A stretch of DNA of 30,151 nucleotides from Echinococcus granulosus. Its lineage: Eukaryota > Platyhelminthes > Cestoda > Cyclophyllidea > Taeniidae. Both the position numbers and the translations under genes were made by a program. The stretch spans positions 233,194 to 263,344 of the forward strand of contig NW_020170483.1 in the NCBI RefSeq assembly GCF_000524195.1. The letters are read 5' to 3'. The notes below the pieces were generated by a model, which was given only the letters and a program-made list of their open reading frames with translations, made no database searches and was not told the DNA's origin. This document shows, one piece after another, positions 1-11,751 of the stretch (positions are counted from its first letter, which is position 1; each line of letters begins with the position of its first letter).

Positions 1-24
1 AGGAGGAGGAGGAGGAGGAGGAGA
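1..24 (+). repeat. (AGG)n / GAG codon microsatellite
   Basis: The window opens with a pure AGG triplet run. Read in the frame starting at position 3 it is a run of GAG (Glu) codons that continues into GAA/GAC/GAT-rich sequence, so it is probably the coding repeat of the acidic tail described in the next entry. Confidence 0.85.
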
Positions 25-158
25 AGGAAGAAGAAGACGATGGTGTTGATGAGGAGGGGGAAGGCGATGACCAACAGCCAATCCGAGTGAGTCACAAACC
101 GCCAATATCTACGACACCTCTCAAATCTGCCCTTAAACAGTCTATTCGAACTCGATAG
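3..158 (+). CDS. C-terminal fragment of an acidic, Glu-rich protein (partial at left edge)
   Basis: The frame from position 3 is open for 51 codons and ends at TAG 156-158. It begins with eight or more Glu, continues with Lys/Glu/Asp/Gly-rich sequence, and then switches to a basic Ser/Thr/Pro/Lys tail ending in SIRTR. An acidic run followed by a basic tail is common in nuclear and cytoskeletal proteins, but I do not recognise the family. A possible splice donor (CGA then GTGAGT, about position 89) could instead end an exon there. A poly(A)-signal variant ATTAAA lies at 313-318, about 155 nt after the stop, which fits a 3' end. The start lies outside the window. GAG triplet repeats can also be non-coding, so the call is moderate. 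Confidence 0.42.
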   Translation, partial: EEEEEEEKEEEDDGVDEEGEGDDQQPIRVSHKPPISTTPLKSALKQSIRTR

Positions 159-474
159 ACCGAGACCAATCTGTATCTCATTCCTCCTCCATCTCTTCTA
201 CTCCCACTTTTCAGCAGTGTAGATGCTTTTCTTGATACTTCCATTTCGACTACAGACAATTTTTATCTCTGATTTATTTGAACACTTGCAAACCTGCTGC
301 AGTAGTCTGATCATTAAAGGGCCTTCCGACAACCAGTTGACCTTGAGTCGTTAATTTTTGTCTAATATTGCGGTTTCCGTAGAATATCATTGTTTTTAAC
401 TTAAGGTATGCTTAGTCTGAATAGGGTGAAGTGGCAGTGTTCAACTGTCACACATGAAATGCAAGTTTTGGAAA

Positions 475-527
475 ACCAATCAAACACTTTTAGTTCAGCC
501 TTGCATTGCATAAGTCCTTTGATTGGT
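475..527. repeat. Inverted CCAAT pair (ACCAATCAAA / TTTGATTGGT)
   Basis: ACCAATCAAA at 475-484 is the exact reverse complement of TTTGATTGGT at 518-527, with a 33-nt spacer. The same core word recurs as an inverted pair at 17874-17903. It could act as paired CCAAT-box (NF-Y-type) sites or be the remains of an inverted-repeat element. No gene start is supported next to it. Confidence 0.5.
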
Positions 528-859
528 GAAAAGAATAATCACACCCCCACCTGACTGACACAATTAATACCTAGGAGGTCAAAAGTTTACGGTGTCTGGA
601 CGGGAGTGAAATTCGCAAAGATTGAAGAATCCATTGTTATTTCAAACGTATATTTATGTATGGAAAAGGAGGTCTTCTAATTCCCATTTTTATGAAATCG
701 AAAATACTCAAACAAAATGCCTGTTTTTCAGGGAAGATTTCGTCTCGCAACATGAACTGACCAAGTGTTTCATTGTATTCGAACTTTTCTATAAAACTTA
801 GTGCTAACTAGATCATTGATAATAAAACGTTCGGTGCTCCCAACAAGTTCATCGTCAGT

Positions 860-875
860 GTCACGTATATGTGAC
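860..875. repeat. GTCAC / GTGAC hairpin, dispersed-repeat copy
   Basis: GTCAC (860-864) and GTGAC (871-875) flank a 6-nt GTATAT loop. The unit resembles the hairpins at 19788-19805 and 21611-21626 and is preceded, like the 18.1 and 19.8 kb copies, by an AATAA-rich stretch. Confidence 0.4.
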
Positions 876-2526
876 GTTCGTGTTTTCTCATCTGCGTCCG
901 GCCTCACAGGTAAACGATGTGCTCCTTTCCCAGTTTGTGGTGATCGTGGTTAATCAACTTCTAATTATTTACTTTATCCTTTGGAAGCGTTTGAATTTTG
1001 ATGGGTTGTCAGTCTCTGCAATTTCACCTTGACCATTCTTGTCGGTTTTTTTTTCCCTATTGAATCGTCCTACAGCCGAATGGTGTTAGAGTTTGTAGTA
1101 AATTTAACCGAGTGGGCTCTTCCGTTTGCCCAATTTTCACTTCCACCTTGGCGGCATTACCAGATGCCAACGCCTACATCCCCTCACCCCCACTCCACGC
1201 CGGAAGGCCTTACTACGACCGCAGTTGCGGTTGTTGTTTTGGTATTTGGTCACCTAGCCAATGTTAAGAAGGATAGTTAACGGCTTGAAAACTGCAATGC
1301 TCATTTCGGAGTGCAAATAATTTGGTCACAAGGACAACTTAATTTGGCCTTACGGTGGTAAGCAACGCCGGGGTGAGGGTGGGTCAAACTGCACGTCATT
1401 TAACAATAAAATTGCATTGATTGAAATAAATAGGCTATATGGAAAAGGGAGTAGATAGGTGATCGAGTGGGGACAGGAGGGCGTTCATGCTGAAACCCGA
1501 CTGCCAATGTTGAAGCTCAGTGGTAGGCGGTACACGTCGTTGATCCGGTAGAGGGCAGTGATGATGGGGGCGGGCCCGAAAATCCCTGTCGTGATGAACG
1601 AAGTTGTATGTAACGAACAAAGGTGTCTAATCAAGTTATGTCTGAAGAATATTTCATGCCATAGTTTGGGACAATCAGCCACTTGGAGTTACATTTGAAT
1701 AGTTATAACTCTCAGAAAGCATCCGATCGTAGACACGACAGTGACGATCTAAGGGCAATACAGCAGTAATCATCCAGTCATTGTGGGGACCGTCTACTTG
1801 ATCCTCCTCCGCTGATCGACTCGCAGCCCCTCCCACACCAAAGCGTCGCAAGAGACTAAAGTTGATCCTTGGGCATTGTAAGCATTCCAGAATAAGTGCC
1901 TAGATGTAGTGTGAGGGGACTTTGTCACAAAAGACATGGAATTTACACTCCTTTCCACTTGATTTTTTTTTCTGTCCAAACTCCTGAATCGACTGGGGCG
2001 GCGCCCTAACCGACGTGCGCGAAATTTGCTTGAAGCAAGGGGCGAAGTTGGAATTAAAAGCACGCCAATTAGCCTAAATCAGACAATATTTTAACCACAT
2101 CGAAAATGTTGAATTTCTGCTTTAATTCACAGTAGTAATACAATTCACAGGAGGTGCCGATTTCCACAGGTGGAAGGAAAAAGGGACATAACCCGATGGA
2201 TGGCTGTTTTAACGGCAATTTTCCCAGTATTTCAGCTACCCAACCCGCTGGGCCGAAGAGAAATTGTTTATGAATTTGCTACATGACGTAGAAAGAGTAG
2301 ATGCAACTGTAAAAAGTCTTTTTATTTTTTTTACAACATTAAGTATGTTAACTAAGCACGGTCACCACACCACAGTGGGAGAAAGTTGGCATCAGATTGC
2401 AGGATTTAAGCAAGTCGTCTAATGCTAACGTCTGAATACATCCGCAATGTGTGTTAGCTTCCGTACTAGACCTTGATGAAAGAATGTGTCAAATGTTAGT
2501 TGGTTGTCTATTTAACTCTCGGTCTT

Positions 2527-2640
2527 GGTAACGGGCCAGCGAGGGGCTCCGCCACTGTACCTCCGCGCCGTCCCGGTAGACACAAGCCCTCCTGTCTGCC
2601 GGACACGCATAATCTTCCCGAGAAGTGTCTCAGGGCGCTA
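2527..2640 (+). repeat. Dispersed repeat family, copy A
   Basis: Three words, GGTAACGGGC (2527-2536), CGAGGGGCTCC (2540-2550) and TGTACCTCCGC (2556-2566), recur at exactly the same spacing at 14630-14669 (copy B). Over the 40 aligned bases 34 match. Similarity weakens further on but continues through an ATAAT...CCCGAG segment that also matches copy C. The local GC content is higher than in the flanks, which suits an inserted element. An open frame at 2500-2706 runs through it, but its product is not recognised and may just reflect this GC-rich repeat. Confidence 0.55.
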
Positions 2641-2709
2641 AACCAGGACGAGACCGAGAGGATTAACGACGTGATTAACAAAAAGCGGTCTCATCTTAAT
2701 GACTAGGCA

Positions 2710-3137
2710 AAGACCGCTAACTGGCCTTTATTTTGGCCATGGGCCCGGACAAATGGCCTTATCGCGGCGACTAAAGGGCTCGCAAAGCTAAGCATCTATT
2801 TACCACACTGCCATATTATTCCTTTAAATGTCAGCTTTGGCAATTGTTGATTTAAAAAAAACATTGATAGAATGTATTAATAGCTAGGAGAGAATTATAC
2901 CAGTAAAGATTATAACACTCCAGAATACTGCATTCGCTGCAAAAAATGCACCGGTTTGTTTAAAAAAAATAGTGGTTAAAAGGTTGAATGAGGTTCTATA
3001 GCCAATCGCTTTCACAACTACACGTCCTTCGAAGCAACATCAGGAAAAGTATCATAACCCTGCACCGCGAAAGAAATTGTTGCGTTCACAGGCGTAGTGA
3101 GTATCTCTTGCAGGTAGATTTCGTGGTATTGAAATCT
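2710..3137. other. Non-coding stretch
   Basis: AT-rich sequence with poly-A runs (about 2850 and 2965). One open frame at 2988-3194 has no recognisable feature. I see no gene here. Confidence 0.5.
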
Positions 3138-3283
3138 CCCACTGCGGTAGTGGGCATTGTGCAGAACTCCAAGATGGAAGGGCTAACATTCTAACTTGAT
3201 GGTGATTTTTAGGCCTCCGAAGGAGGTTTCGCCACTGCAGTGGTTAACTTTCCCCAGAGGGAGTAGTCTGTACCAATACAGAC
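3138..3283. repeat. Cluster of four short hairpins
   Basis: Four perfect inverted repeats sit within 146 bp: CCCACT/AGTGGG (3138-3143 and 3149-3154, 5-nt loop); CCTCC/GGAGG (3214-3218 and 3222-3226, GAA loop); the 12-bp palindrome CCACTGCAGTGG (3232-3243); and GTCTGTA/TACAGAC (3266-3272 and 3277-3283, CCAA loop). The first and third share the ACTGC core. Such a run of compact stems could be a structured RNA, a regulatory region or part of a mobile element. Nothing here identifies which. Confidence 0.6.
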
Positions 3284-3289
3284 GGCAGT

Positions 3290-6200
3290 ATATTATTCAG
3301 GCTCAGGGCGGCTGGAGGACGAAATTACCCACCGCGAAGAATGAAGAGGCCGCCTAATCAAAAGTACCACACATGTGACACATTAGTTAAAAAAGTTGAA
3401 ATGAGAATAGGAGGTTCTTGAGTTGAGATGGAAGGGTATAACTTCCAGCTATGGCGAAAGCTTTCAATCGGAGACGTCGATAGTAGACATGAAATCTCTG
3501 TTAACCAGATCCCATCCGTCCTAATTCCGACGGCGGTCAAGATTGAAGGGGCCCATCAGGACGCACCTTCCCGAGCTACTGACATTCATCAGGTGGCACC
3601 TCTCTCGTCGCGACTTCAAGCCGTCTGAAGCGGTCCTCCGATTAGATGGCAACACGATTTTGTCACTAGATTTCTATGGTTTAACAAAAATTCCAGTAAT
3701 TATCGAGAGACATTTTAGGCTACTTCCCAGTTGATGATTTACTTAGCTGTTGGAATGGCACTTCCTTGCCGTCCAAGCAAATAAGGAGCCAGAGGAGATA
3801 TTAATTATCAAACCTATGAAAACTGGAAAAAAAAATACCCCTAATACTCTCGATGAAGGAGCATAGCAACGCCAGATGATGGCAGTGACGTCAGTGCGGT
3901 TTTCCACAATCACATGTCCCGCTAACAAATGCTGCCACGTACCGGCGATCGGCGATATTCAAAACCTCCCACACACAAGTGGCGATCTTTTTAACTGTAT
4001 CCTTGTAACCAAGTCATGTTGTGCTATCCTGGCCTCCTCTGGAAGTAAAAAAAGCGCTAATGGGGGTAGTAGAGTTGGAATGACCCAGTATTTAGTGCCT
4101 TGACCTTTGGAGGAACAGTGCACTTAAACAGAGCTGGAGGATACAAGTGATTCGAAGAGGTCTTCCCCAAAAGTTGTTTAAAAATTATGCAATTTGAATG
4201 TTGTAGCCGGAAAACGATCAAGTTACTCCTAAAGTCATCGGAAAGCGGGTAAATCCCAAATAAATGGTTTTATCGTAAAGATTTAGAAGGGTTGGGAGTG
4301 GGATGAGCAGAATTTCATGTCACTTTGGCGGTGGTATTGTGAGATGTTCTTGGTGCTCCTTGTGGCTACTCGTCCACATACCCCATCACATCAAACGGGC
4401 GATGATTCCACCGAAGGTCTTAGATGTAAGGAAATGCAACTACCCTCGCACATTTCACAGATTTTGATATGATCTATCTTTTATGTCTAGTTTGCTAGCT
4501 GTTTTTAAGAAGGCGGGACATCGTTTTACTCCCGGGGCATTGCGAAGGTGGTTTGACAGTGGCATGTGTTTTACTGATTGCCCGTAACAGATTGCATGGG
4601 TAAGCGGGTATGCCGTTTAGCCTCATGATCAGGTCTGCAATCATGTGATTTCCACCTTGTGGCAGTCGATTAGTTTGACAGGTATTACTTCGCAATTCCA
4701 CAATCCGCTACACAAACCAGGCCTTCCATCCATCCTTTTTCCTCACTCTGACTTTTTAAGAAGCAGAAATTTGGTTGGTCAACAAAAGGCGTGTTCTAGG
4801 TGGCCCATCATTTAAAAGTAAAATTTTCCGATTTTGTAGTAGGACCTAAGGCAAACTTTTATTACCTAAAATAGTTAATTAATGGTCAAACAAAATCCAC
4901 TTTGAAGATGAATGCTCGACCGTAACACTTACAGCTCAAATCCGCCAATCCTATTGGTTGGAATATAATGGCGTTTTGGTATGGAATGAAATGGCTTAAG
5001 TTATTTCATGTAGTTGAATTATGGGCCCTTATCTAACAAACCACTACTTTAGGATTATCTAATCTGAAAACTGAGTATTAGATCAAATATCTCCCGACTT
5101 CTCCATTACAGTGTAGGCAATGCATACTTCCCATTTGCTCTGTTTGGCAGATAACCTTGTTAGTATTCACAAACTTCTTACAATTTCTTAACAAATTTCT
5201 GTCTGAGCGATTGACATCCGAGCTCAAAACAGGCAAATTTGTGAATAAAATCGTCTTCTAGATTAGCACCAGCTAAAAAGTTGAGCTTGAATGCACCACC
5301 AGAAATGTTTCTGAGGTATTAATCTACTGCGAATGGAGAAGTCATTAAGCGCTCCTTTCCACTGTGTTTTTGCATCCACATGAATCTCCGGCCATATTAA
5401 ATTCGTTCCCACAAATTTTTTGACCACTTACTTTTCAAATGATGGTCAATCTGCCTCATTCGCAATGAAACTGGAAGCAGCAAGACTGGAGGTGCCTCTC
5501 CTCTGAGCAGTTCTTCACGGAACAAATTATGGGAAATATTCTCCGAGATACTGTAACTAGTATCAAAAGGACGAGCAAATGATTCTGGCAATTCATCACG
5601 GCTTTACTACCATAGCAATTTATTTTACGTAAAGTCACGTGACGCAGACTATTTAACTCTGAGCCCACCCCATCGTCAAGTCGACTGTCATTGTGTCTCG
5701 CTTGTTTGTCATTCATTCTTGGTACGTTAAAACTTTCATTTTAAATAGGTAATCTTTGTTTCCTCACTGCAGTTGGTGGAGTTAAAATGGATTTGTGGGA
5801 AAGTGCAACCGAAAAAAATTAGAAGATGCAACTGTTGAGTTTTCTTGCAATCTGCTTATGGCACAATGGAGGATAGTAAAAGCTTAAGGATCCAGACACA
5901 CAGATAGAATGATTGAAACCATGGGAAATCAGTCCCAGATCGGAGGGTCACTACCCTTAGATGAAGCGCTCCCCGGAATGGGTGAAATTATTTGACGGAG
6001 CATATTACACATCGTTGAATCGCAACCTTTTAGTACGTTCAAGACCGATAATTGTAAAATGATCTTATATTGACCTACGTATGCTGATACAGTGTTGCTA
6101 AAACATTTTCGTCAGAGGCTTTTATTCATTTTTACCAAGCACTTACGTGACCTACCAAGCACCACGTGCGCCAGTTTCAAGGTCAAAACTGCTCGGCTAG

Positions 6201-7592
6201 GTTACAATCCCTCAACTTATTGCTATCACAAACCGACTCGCTACACCCCATCGCTGAACAAGCGCTGTTTGCCGGCGACTTTACGCACATAGCATAGCTT
6301 TACAATGGAAGTCATTTTCGAGGTGAATAAATGATGACTTTTTGTGCAATTTAACTTCAGTTTCAGCATTGAAGAATTAAAAGAGGAAATTAGCAAAAGA
6401 AATTGACATCGTCAAACCAAACATTTAGCCTTAATTTGGCTGGTTAAAAGAAAAATTAAATCACAGTTGTTGCCAGCAAAATTAGTTTTACATTTATGCG
6501 CCTGTTTTAACTTCTCATCGAGCTTACAAATTGCAGGAAGCACACACACTGCCGAGCTGCGATCGATAGTTAGAATCGATTTTCGTTGCCATTAGGCCAA
6601 TCAGGAGTCAAAACAGATGCCAAGGTTTAGCGCTAACAACGATTTCCATTCTACAAAGTTCCTATATGCATTCAACCGTCAATTTCACTTAGATCGAGGC
6701 AGAGTGATAAATCTCCTGGCCGACTGATCTCTTTCAAGTTTACGGTAATTTTACTACCCAAGTTTCAATGCCTTTGACGTTAAAATAAGCAGACTGAATT
6801 CGAGGAACGGTTTCGCTGTTGTGTAGACCGGTAGATTTTCCAAAAAGCTTCAGTTCAGCTCAAAAAAACTACTAAAGTGGTGCTGGAGGTATTTCAATTG
6901 TAATGTTTTATCGAAATTAAACAATAAGCCCCACCTATTGTCACAAGACGACAATGTATCCTGGAGCGTAAACAGCACATGTTCAACTTTGACTGGGTAT
7001 AAGGCTTCCTTGGTGTTTTAAACTGTCAAAGTTGATGAAAATGACATTCCAGAGCATTTTCTGCATCGCTTGTGATGCACAACTCGCTTCTTTTTGGACT
7101 TTAACTAAACATGATACAAGAAGTATTTTTGCACTTCATAAAGTACTAAACGGCTTTTCACGAGTTAAACTGATTCCTTTTTCAGATTTACCACTCCACA
7201 CCATTTGCACAATGCGTGGGGATGTAGGCTAACAAATTTAGCATTGACAGGTAAGTAGACTAGGTCGTATTTGTTACAGCAGTTGCTAACCCCCCTGATC
7301 ATCTCATTGCTGTCATGTCAACTGAGAGACCTCGCGGAACAAAATGTCAAAGTTTAAAGTACATTTCAGCAAAAAATGTATTCGCTCCTTGTCGCCGGGG
7401 TAACACAATCAAGAGGGGAGGGGTATATTTCCTCCGTTTTTCATTCATTTCCAAAATCCCCGCTTCTTTTTCTTGCGTGCACACAATCGCTTGTGCAGAT
7501 GCGTGTGTGTGTGTGTCCACTGCAACGAAATCGCGTTGTTTTGACGACAGCCTCCACGTGCCCCACTTCCTCTTCGACAAATTAATCTACCA
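3290..7592. other. Long stretch without a supported gene
   Basis: About 4.3 kb with only short open frames in mixed directions (for example 3358-3734, 3743-4103, 4495-4701, 5397-5716, 6092-6292, 7032-7596), none showing a recognisable domain or a consistent exon chain. Visible landmarks are a second TGACGTCA palindrome (about 3886-3893), CCAATcctATTGG at 4945-4957 and a (GT)7 run at 7503-7516. The overlapping frames at 7315-7675 conflict with one another and are treated as chance. Confidence 0.45.
4945..4957. repeat. Palindromic CCAAT pair (CCAATcctATTGG)
   Basis: CCAAT (4945-4949) and ATTGG (4953-4957) flank three bases. This is the tightest of three inverted CCAAT pairs in the window. Confidence 0.45.
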
Positions 7593-7947
7593 CTAGCCAA
7601 TAGCACCGCGTGTAAACGACACGAGTAAACTACTTCGATCGAAAAATCGCAATTTATTCTGGAATGGGAAGTCAATGAGCTAGGGAGAAGGATGAGGAGG
7701 AAGGCTTTACTGTCATTTGCGTCAGATTGCGAATCGTAGAGACGCTAGCTGACAATGTTTACTAGCTCACCTGCATTGCGTCAACACTCGCCTCCGTCAC
7801 CAATGTCTGCATATACTCGCACCGACAGATGTCCAGGTGCCATTCAAGTAGATCATGCGGGCTGGTGACGCACATAAATTGAGAGAAATGCTTTTTCAGC
7901 ACAACGCGGAGCCGAGGGCTGTTATATGGCACTGAGAGATGCGTCAT
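7593..7947 (-). CDS. Probable two-exon coding segment, unknown family
   Basis: Exon A runs from ATG 7947 down to 7771 (59 codons) and ends in CAG followed by the strong donor GTGAGC. A 91-bp intron (7770-7680) ends in a long pyrimidine tract and CCCTAG. Exon B (7679-7593) continues in phase 0 for 28 codons and stops at TAG 7595-7593. The joined product is 87 residues if 7947 is the true start. It has the mixed hydrophobic/charged make-up of a folded domain, with motifs such as EWHLDICRCEY and LIDFPFQNKLRFFDR. Two acceptor-like AGs (in CTCTCAG and TAACAG, about 7930-7938) lie just inside exon A, so this may be the 3' end of a longer gene with unseen upstream exons. I do not recognise the family. 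Support is the matching phase, two good splice sites and an intron as short as NDNF intron 6. Exon B also contains AATAAA, so it could alternatively be 3' UTR. Confidence 0.5.
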
Positions 7948-8208
7948 TACCAATGCCAGCGTTCGGTTGGAGATGAAAAAAGCATCAAGGGGAGTTAGTC
8001 ACCCGACTTCTATAATTTAGGTCAGGTTGGCGTTGGAATGACAAATGGATGTGTCAGGGCAGCTAGATGCTCATAAACTCCGGCCTGAAGCAACATCCGA
8101 TGCCCCTTTGAATAGGGTGAACAAGACGAGTCAATGTGATCACTCACACGGATGAGTGAAATAAATGCGTAGATAAACTACAAATTTAGGAACGATTCTT
8201 TAAACCAA

Positions 8209-8379
8209 ATGTCTCAGTGCACCAACGCCAACTTCAATGGCAAGGAAGTCTCAGTTAGTAATCGGGGAGACTGTTCTAGTAATCAACCTGGCAACAATGT
8301 GGTGGTGAATAGGCCGCAAACCACTAATGAAGGAATCGCGGCTAGCCAACAACGGTTTCGGGAATTCTGCTCTGAGTGA
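8209..8379 (+). CDS. Small ORF, Asn/Ser/Gln-rich, unknown
   Basis: ATG 8209 opens a 56-codon frame ending at TGA 8377-8379. The product is rich in Asn, Ser, Gln and Val, contains an NRGDCS stretch and ends in REFCSE. There is no signal peptide, membrane segment or known domain. It overlaps, in another frame, the open frame that starts at 8327, and both sit at the left end of the coding-like tract described next. It may be the first piece of a decayed gene rather than an independent one. Confidence 0.25.
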   Translation: MSQCTNANFNGKEVSVSNRGDCSSNQPGNNVVVNRPQTTNEGIAASQQRFREFCSE

Positions 8380-11300
8380 TGGTTTTGGTCTTGAGGACCG
8401 AGGTTGGGGGTCAGCGTGGCAGCAGATTCATTCAAATCCTAGATTAGGGGTGAATCGGGAGCCACTGTTACACTTTTCAAACTATTCGAGGTCAGAGAGA
8501 CTGGATGGACTTCAATGCCTCAGCATTGGACTTCTAAGAGCTGTCAGGATTGAAGCGACTTCGGGACTATCTGGATTGAGTGCTGGATAAAAATTAAGCT
8601 ATCATTGTTATCGCAGTGACCCGACTTCCGGCTGCTACTATGGTCTATCGCTTCGTGCGATTACACAAGACAACCGCAAGACAGTAGGAACAGCACAACA
8701 CAGGCTGTTTCACAAGGACAACACGCGGCCCAGCACTGTGGCTTCCCGCGCTGTATCATACAAGCAACTTGGACACATCCAAGTCGTCCTTATAAAGGGC
8801 TGAAACGGTGGCGATTTGAGACTCCAACAAATGCCCGAATCGAGCAACCCAGATAAGCGACTGGATGTGATTAAAACTGCAGCTCAACCTTTGGTTAGTT
8901 GCTGCTAGAGCCCCCTAGGCATAAATACCAAGTGATTTACCACACTGTAGAGGTCGTGACAGTTGAACCCACTACAGGCTACGCCGTTTCCTGTTTTTCA
9001 ATGCTCCTCACCCACTGTTGTAGTAGTCAAAACAGAAGTGACCTCTAGGCTGACTAAGACTGAAACCGCCAGACAACCCACCAGAGTTCACTGACCTTTA
9101 ACAGTCGCCACTACCATGAAAGACACCTCTCAGTCAACGTATGGTACAAGTGGGACCGTCCAGATGGTTCAGTGATAGAAAAACTCAATTCCTCTCAAAT
9201 GTATACACATATTCACAAAAGCAAGCATAGCAAGCTGGTAGAGGCATTTGGGAGAAGGTAAATTCACAAAAAGGGATAAATATTCATAAGGGTGCTTTTA
9301 GGCTAGCTAAATGGAACGGGCGCTTCTTTAGCAGCGATTGCATTGCAAAGTTTGTCTCTTCATTTGTGGCGAGCTATAAAAAAACCTACTACACTTGTTT
9401 GCTTTGTTTTCTTTCTTTTTCACCAAGTGTTTTGCATACCGGAGTGGCACCTCTTCCCTCACAAGTCAATGTCAAAAGGCCCTTCGTCACCTGAAGGGGA
9501 AAAAAAGTCGGGTAAAAGAACGAGCTCGCCAGCCTCCCACAACTAGGCCTTCATATTAATGGCATAATCCTCTTAACCTTTCGGCTCTTCTCTACGTTGA
9601 CAGTGCGAGTACTTCTAAACAATTATTTCTCCTAACGACTTCAAATCTAACTCAGACGCCGCAGTGGTGGCAACGTTGGCAAGCCCACTTCAAAGGGGCA
9701 ATGATGACAATTTCGTTGACTACATAACATTACCCAGCCTCCATCTTCGAAAAACGGATACACCGTAGTGGAAAGTCATCGCATTACCGTTTCCTGGTTT
9801 GCAGAAGAGAAAACTACGTATATACGCAAGCGTTTTCAGGACCACATGAGTCGGGTCTCCACCTTTGTGGCATGGAACACCATTCATGCAGCCCAAGCTA
9901 CCAGTCTCCCAGACATTCCAACAGTTAATAATGGTTATTTTCAGACATGGACACCATAGAACGCCTTTAGGGGCGACTCTGGCGCTACAATCTGTTGATA
10001 CTTTTTTTAAATACAGACAGGTCATAATGGACCAGTGCCAGCACCACATGACAGGGTAACAGGACCCCGGAAATATCAATACAATCCAAAACGCCGACGA
10101 ACAAATAAATGTGGGCAGGGTGACGGTCCTGTGCACACCGGAATGAGTCACAAAGACACCCCTACTCCGTCAAATCAGAGCGAGGAGAACGTAAGGCATA
10201 AAAAAGGGCTAAAAAAATGCCAGACTGTCACGATGGTAAAAGCAAAAAAGATCAACCGGAAGGGCCTAGAAGACATAAGGCCATCATCGTCGCCAATTCG
10301 CAATGGTGTCATGCCCTCTCGTCAGAGTGCATAAAGGCACGCGCCAGAAGGCAAAAGTGACACGAAAAGTGCACACAAGAACAACGAGCGTGGCACTCTC
10401 AGCTCAAAAAATGACTTCAGTGTAAGCATTCTAGAGAAAGCGAATATCTCTAGTATTCTCAATATGACACGTTTTTCGTCCTCTGACAAGGATCAGCGCT
10501 GCCTTCCTGTTGTTCCTCTGTGACTTTCAAAAAGCTGCTTCATTTTCGTTGGAGTGGACGAGTAACTCATTCACATTGCTGGGTTTTTTAAACAGCAAAG
10601 CGGACAGCATTATTCCTACCAAATCGGTGCATTTCAGCACAGTGGGAAGTGGAAGATGATCTACCTCTTCAAGTACAGATCTCACACTCCAATTCAGAAG
10701 TGATCTCGTTCAATAAGGCCAATATGTCTGTCGAGGCGTGAACCAAGGTCAGCGGGCTAATAGAAAAATACAAAGTCGTATCAAACATTCACTGTTTTCC
10801 TGGGCACAAAACCAATCTATTAAACGGGTTAACTCTTGTTTATCCGACAGATTGGAAGACTTCTAGGTTCGCAAACATACTAGCGCTGGTATGCGCGTCT
10901 GAACAGCCAGCTTTATTAACTGAGTCTTCTAAGAAGTAAACAGACATTACACTTCACCCACCAAGAAATGTAAAAGCCTATCTATTTTTATCAAAGGATA
11001 AACGAGTCTTTTATATCTTATATGAAATGACAGTCAACCTAGGTGTATTTGCATCTTAATACGATAAAATCGCGTTTTTGCGGAAAATATGCGAACAACC
11101 GCATGACTGTTAATGCTTCACACGAACAGGATGAGTTGAAAACGAAAATTGAGAGAGGAGCCAGAGTGCCACGCTGACCGAGTTTTGCTGCCAAGGGGAA
11201 ACAAGGGATGAAGAGACTGATTCACTTTCTACCAGATCGACAGCTTACCGAATTCCTTCGCTTTTTCCTCAAACAGCAAATCCGTTAAACTGCCACCCTA

Positions 11301-11715
11301 ACAGCCTTACACACATTGCAGGCCTCCGACTCAAGATGATACAAATACCGATTGTGGCCGAGAGAAATAAGGAACTGGACGCGCATTAAGGAGGCATTTG
11401 ATAAGACAGAAAGCAGATCACTGATTGCCAATGCTTGAACCAATTCAGTTCACACAGACGTGTCTCAAAAATGGCAAATTTGCAAAAGTGCATCGCACAA
11501 TGACGTTAGAGCAGAAAACACTCAAGATATCGACTATCTCTGCCTCTGAAGTACCACTTCAGAACATCACAAGTGGAAGTAGGAAACTGGAGGCGTTTTT
11601 ACGTAAAGTGGACACTTAAAAGCACAAAAACGTGAAAAAACACCGACTTTTGAGGAAGTCTCAAACAACCCCAATGGAGGCAAGACAAGGGGTACCAACT
11701 TCAAGTGCATAAAAC
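8327..11715 (+). pseudogene. Coding-like tract of polar protein with stops and frame changes
   Basis: Across 3.4 kb the plus strand keeps relatively long, nearly open frames. Frame 2 runs 8327 to about 8905 with few stops, the first at 8588-8590. Frame 3 runs 9768-10522 with stops at 9957, two near 10.0 kb and one at 10332, then continues open to 10522. Frame 1 runs about 11230-11715 with a handful of stops. All encode similar hydrophilic text rich in Ser, Thr, Lys, Arg, Gln and Asn, with basic blocks such as NPKRRRTNK near 10100. This suggests a degraded gene for a large disordered protein, or a rapidly evolving gene whose introns I cannot place. Acceptor-like sites with pyrimidine tracts occur near 9425 and 10019. 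I recognise no domain and no transposon motif. The longest single frame here is on minus (9720-10151), but its Cys/Trp-rich product looks like an antisense shadow of the plus-strand frame. The right end stops short of the 3' end of the 4E-BP gene on the opposite strand. Confidence 0.3.
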
Positions 11716-11751
11716 GCCCAAAAAGCCCGAAATGCTGAGTACGCATTTGAA

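Larger units (their letters stand above)
159..2520. other. Non-coding stretch
   Basis: Short open frames in this stretch (for example 1029-1280 on plus and 1435-2063 on minus) show no recognisable domain and lie in conflicting frames. What can be pointed to is the ATTAAA at 313-318, an inverted CCAAT pair at 475-527 and a TGTCAC hairpin at 860-875. I see no exon with convincing splice sites. Confidence 0.5.

Noticed and set aside
7315..7675. Five overlapping open frames on both strands
   Set aside because: They conflict with each other, include a (GT)7 run, and only the piece belonging to exon B of the 7593-7947 segment has splice support.
9720..10151. 143-codon minus-strand frame, the longest single frame in the window
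   Set aside because: Its Cys/Trp/Ile-rich product with no domain looks like the complement of the Ser/Lys/Arg-rich plus-strand frame, and it has no fitting splice sites.
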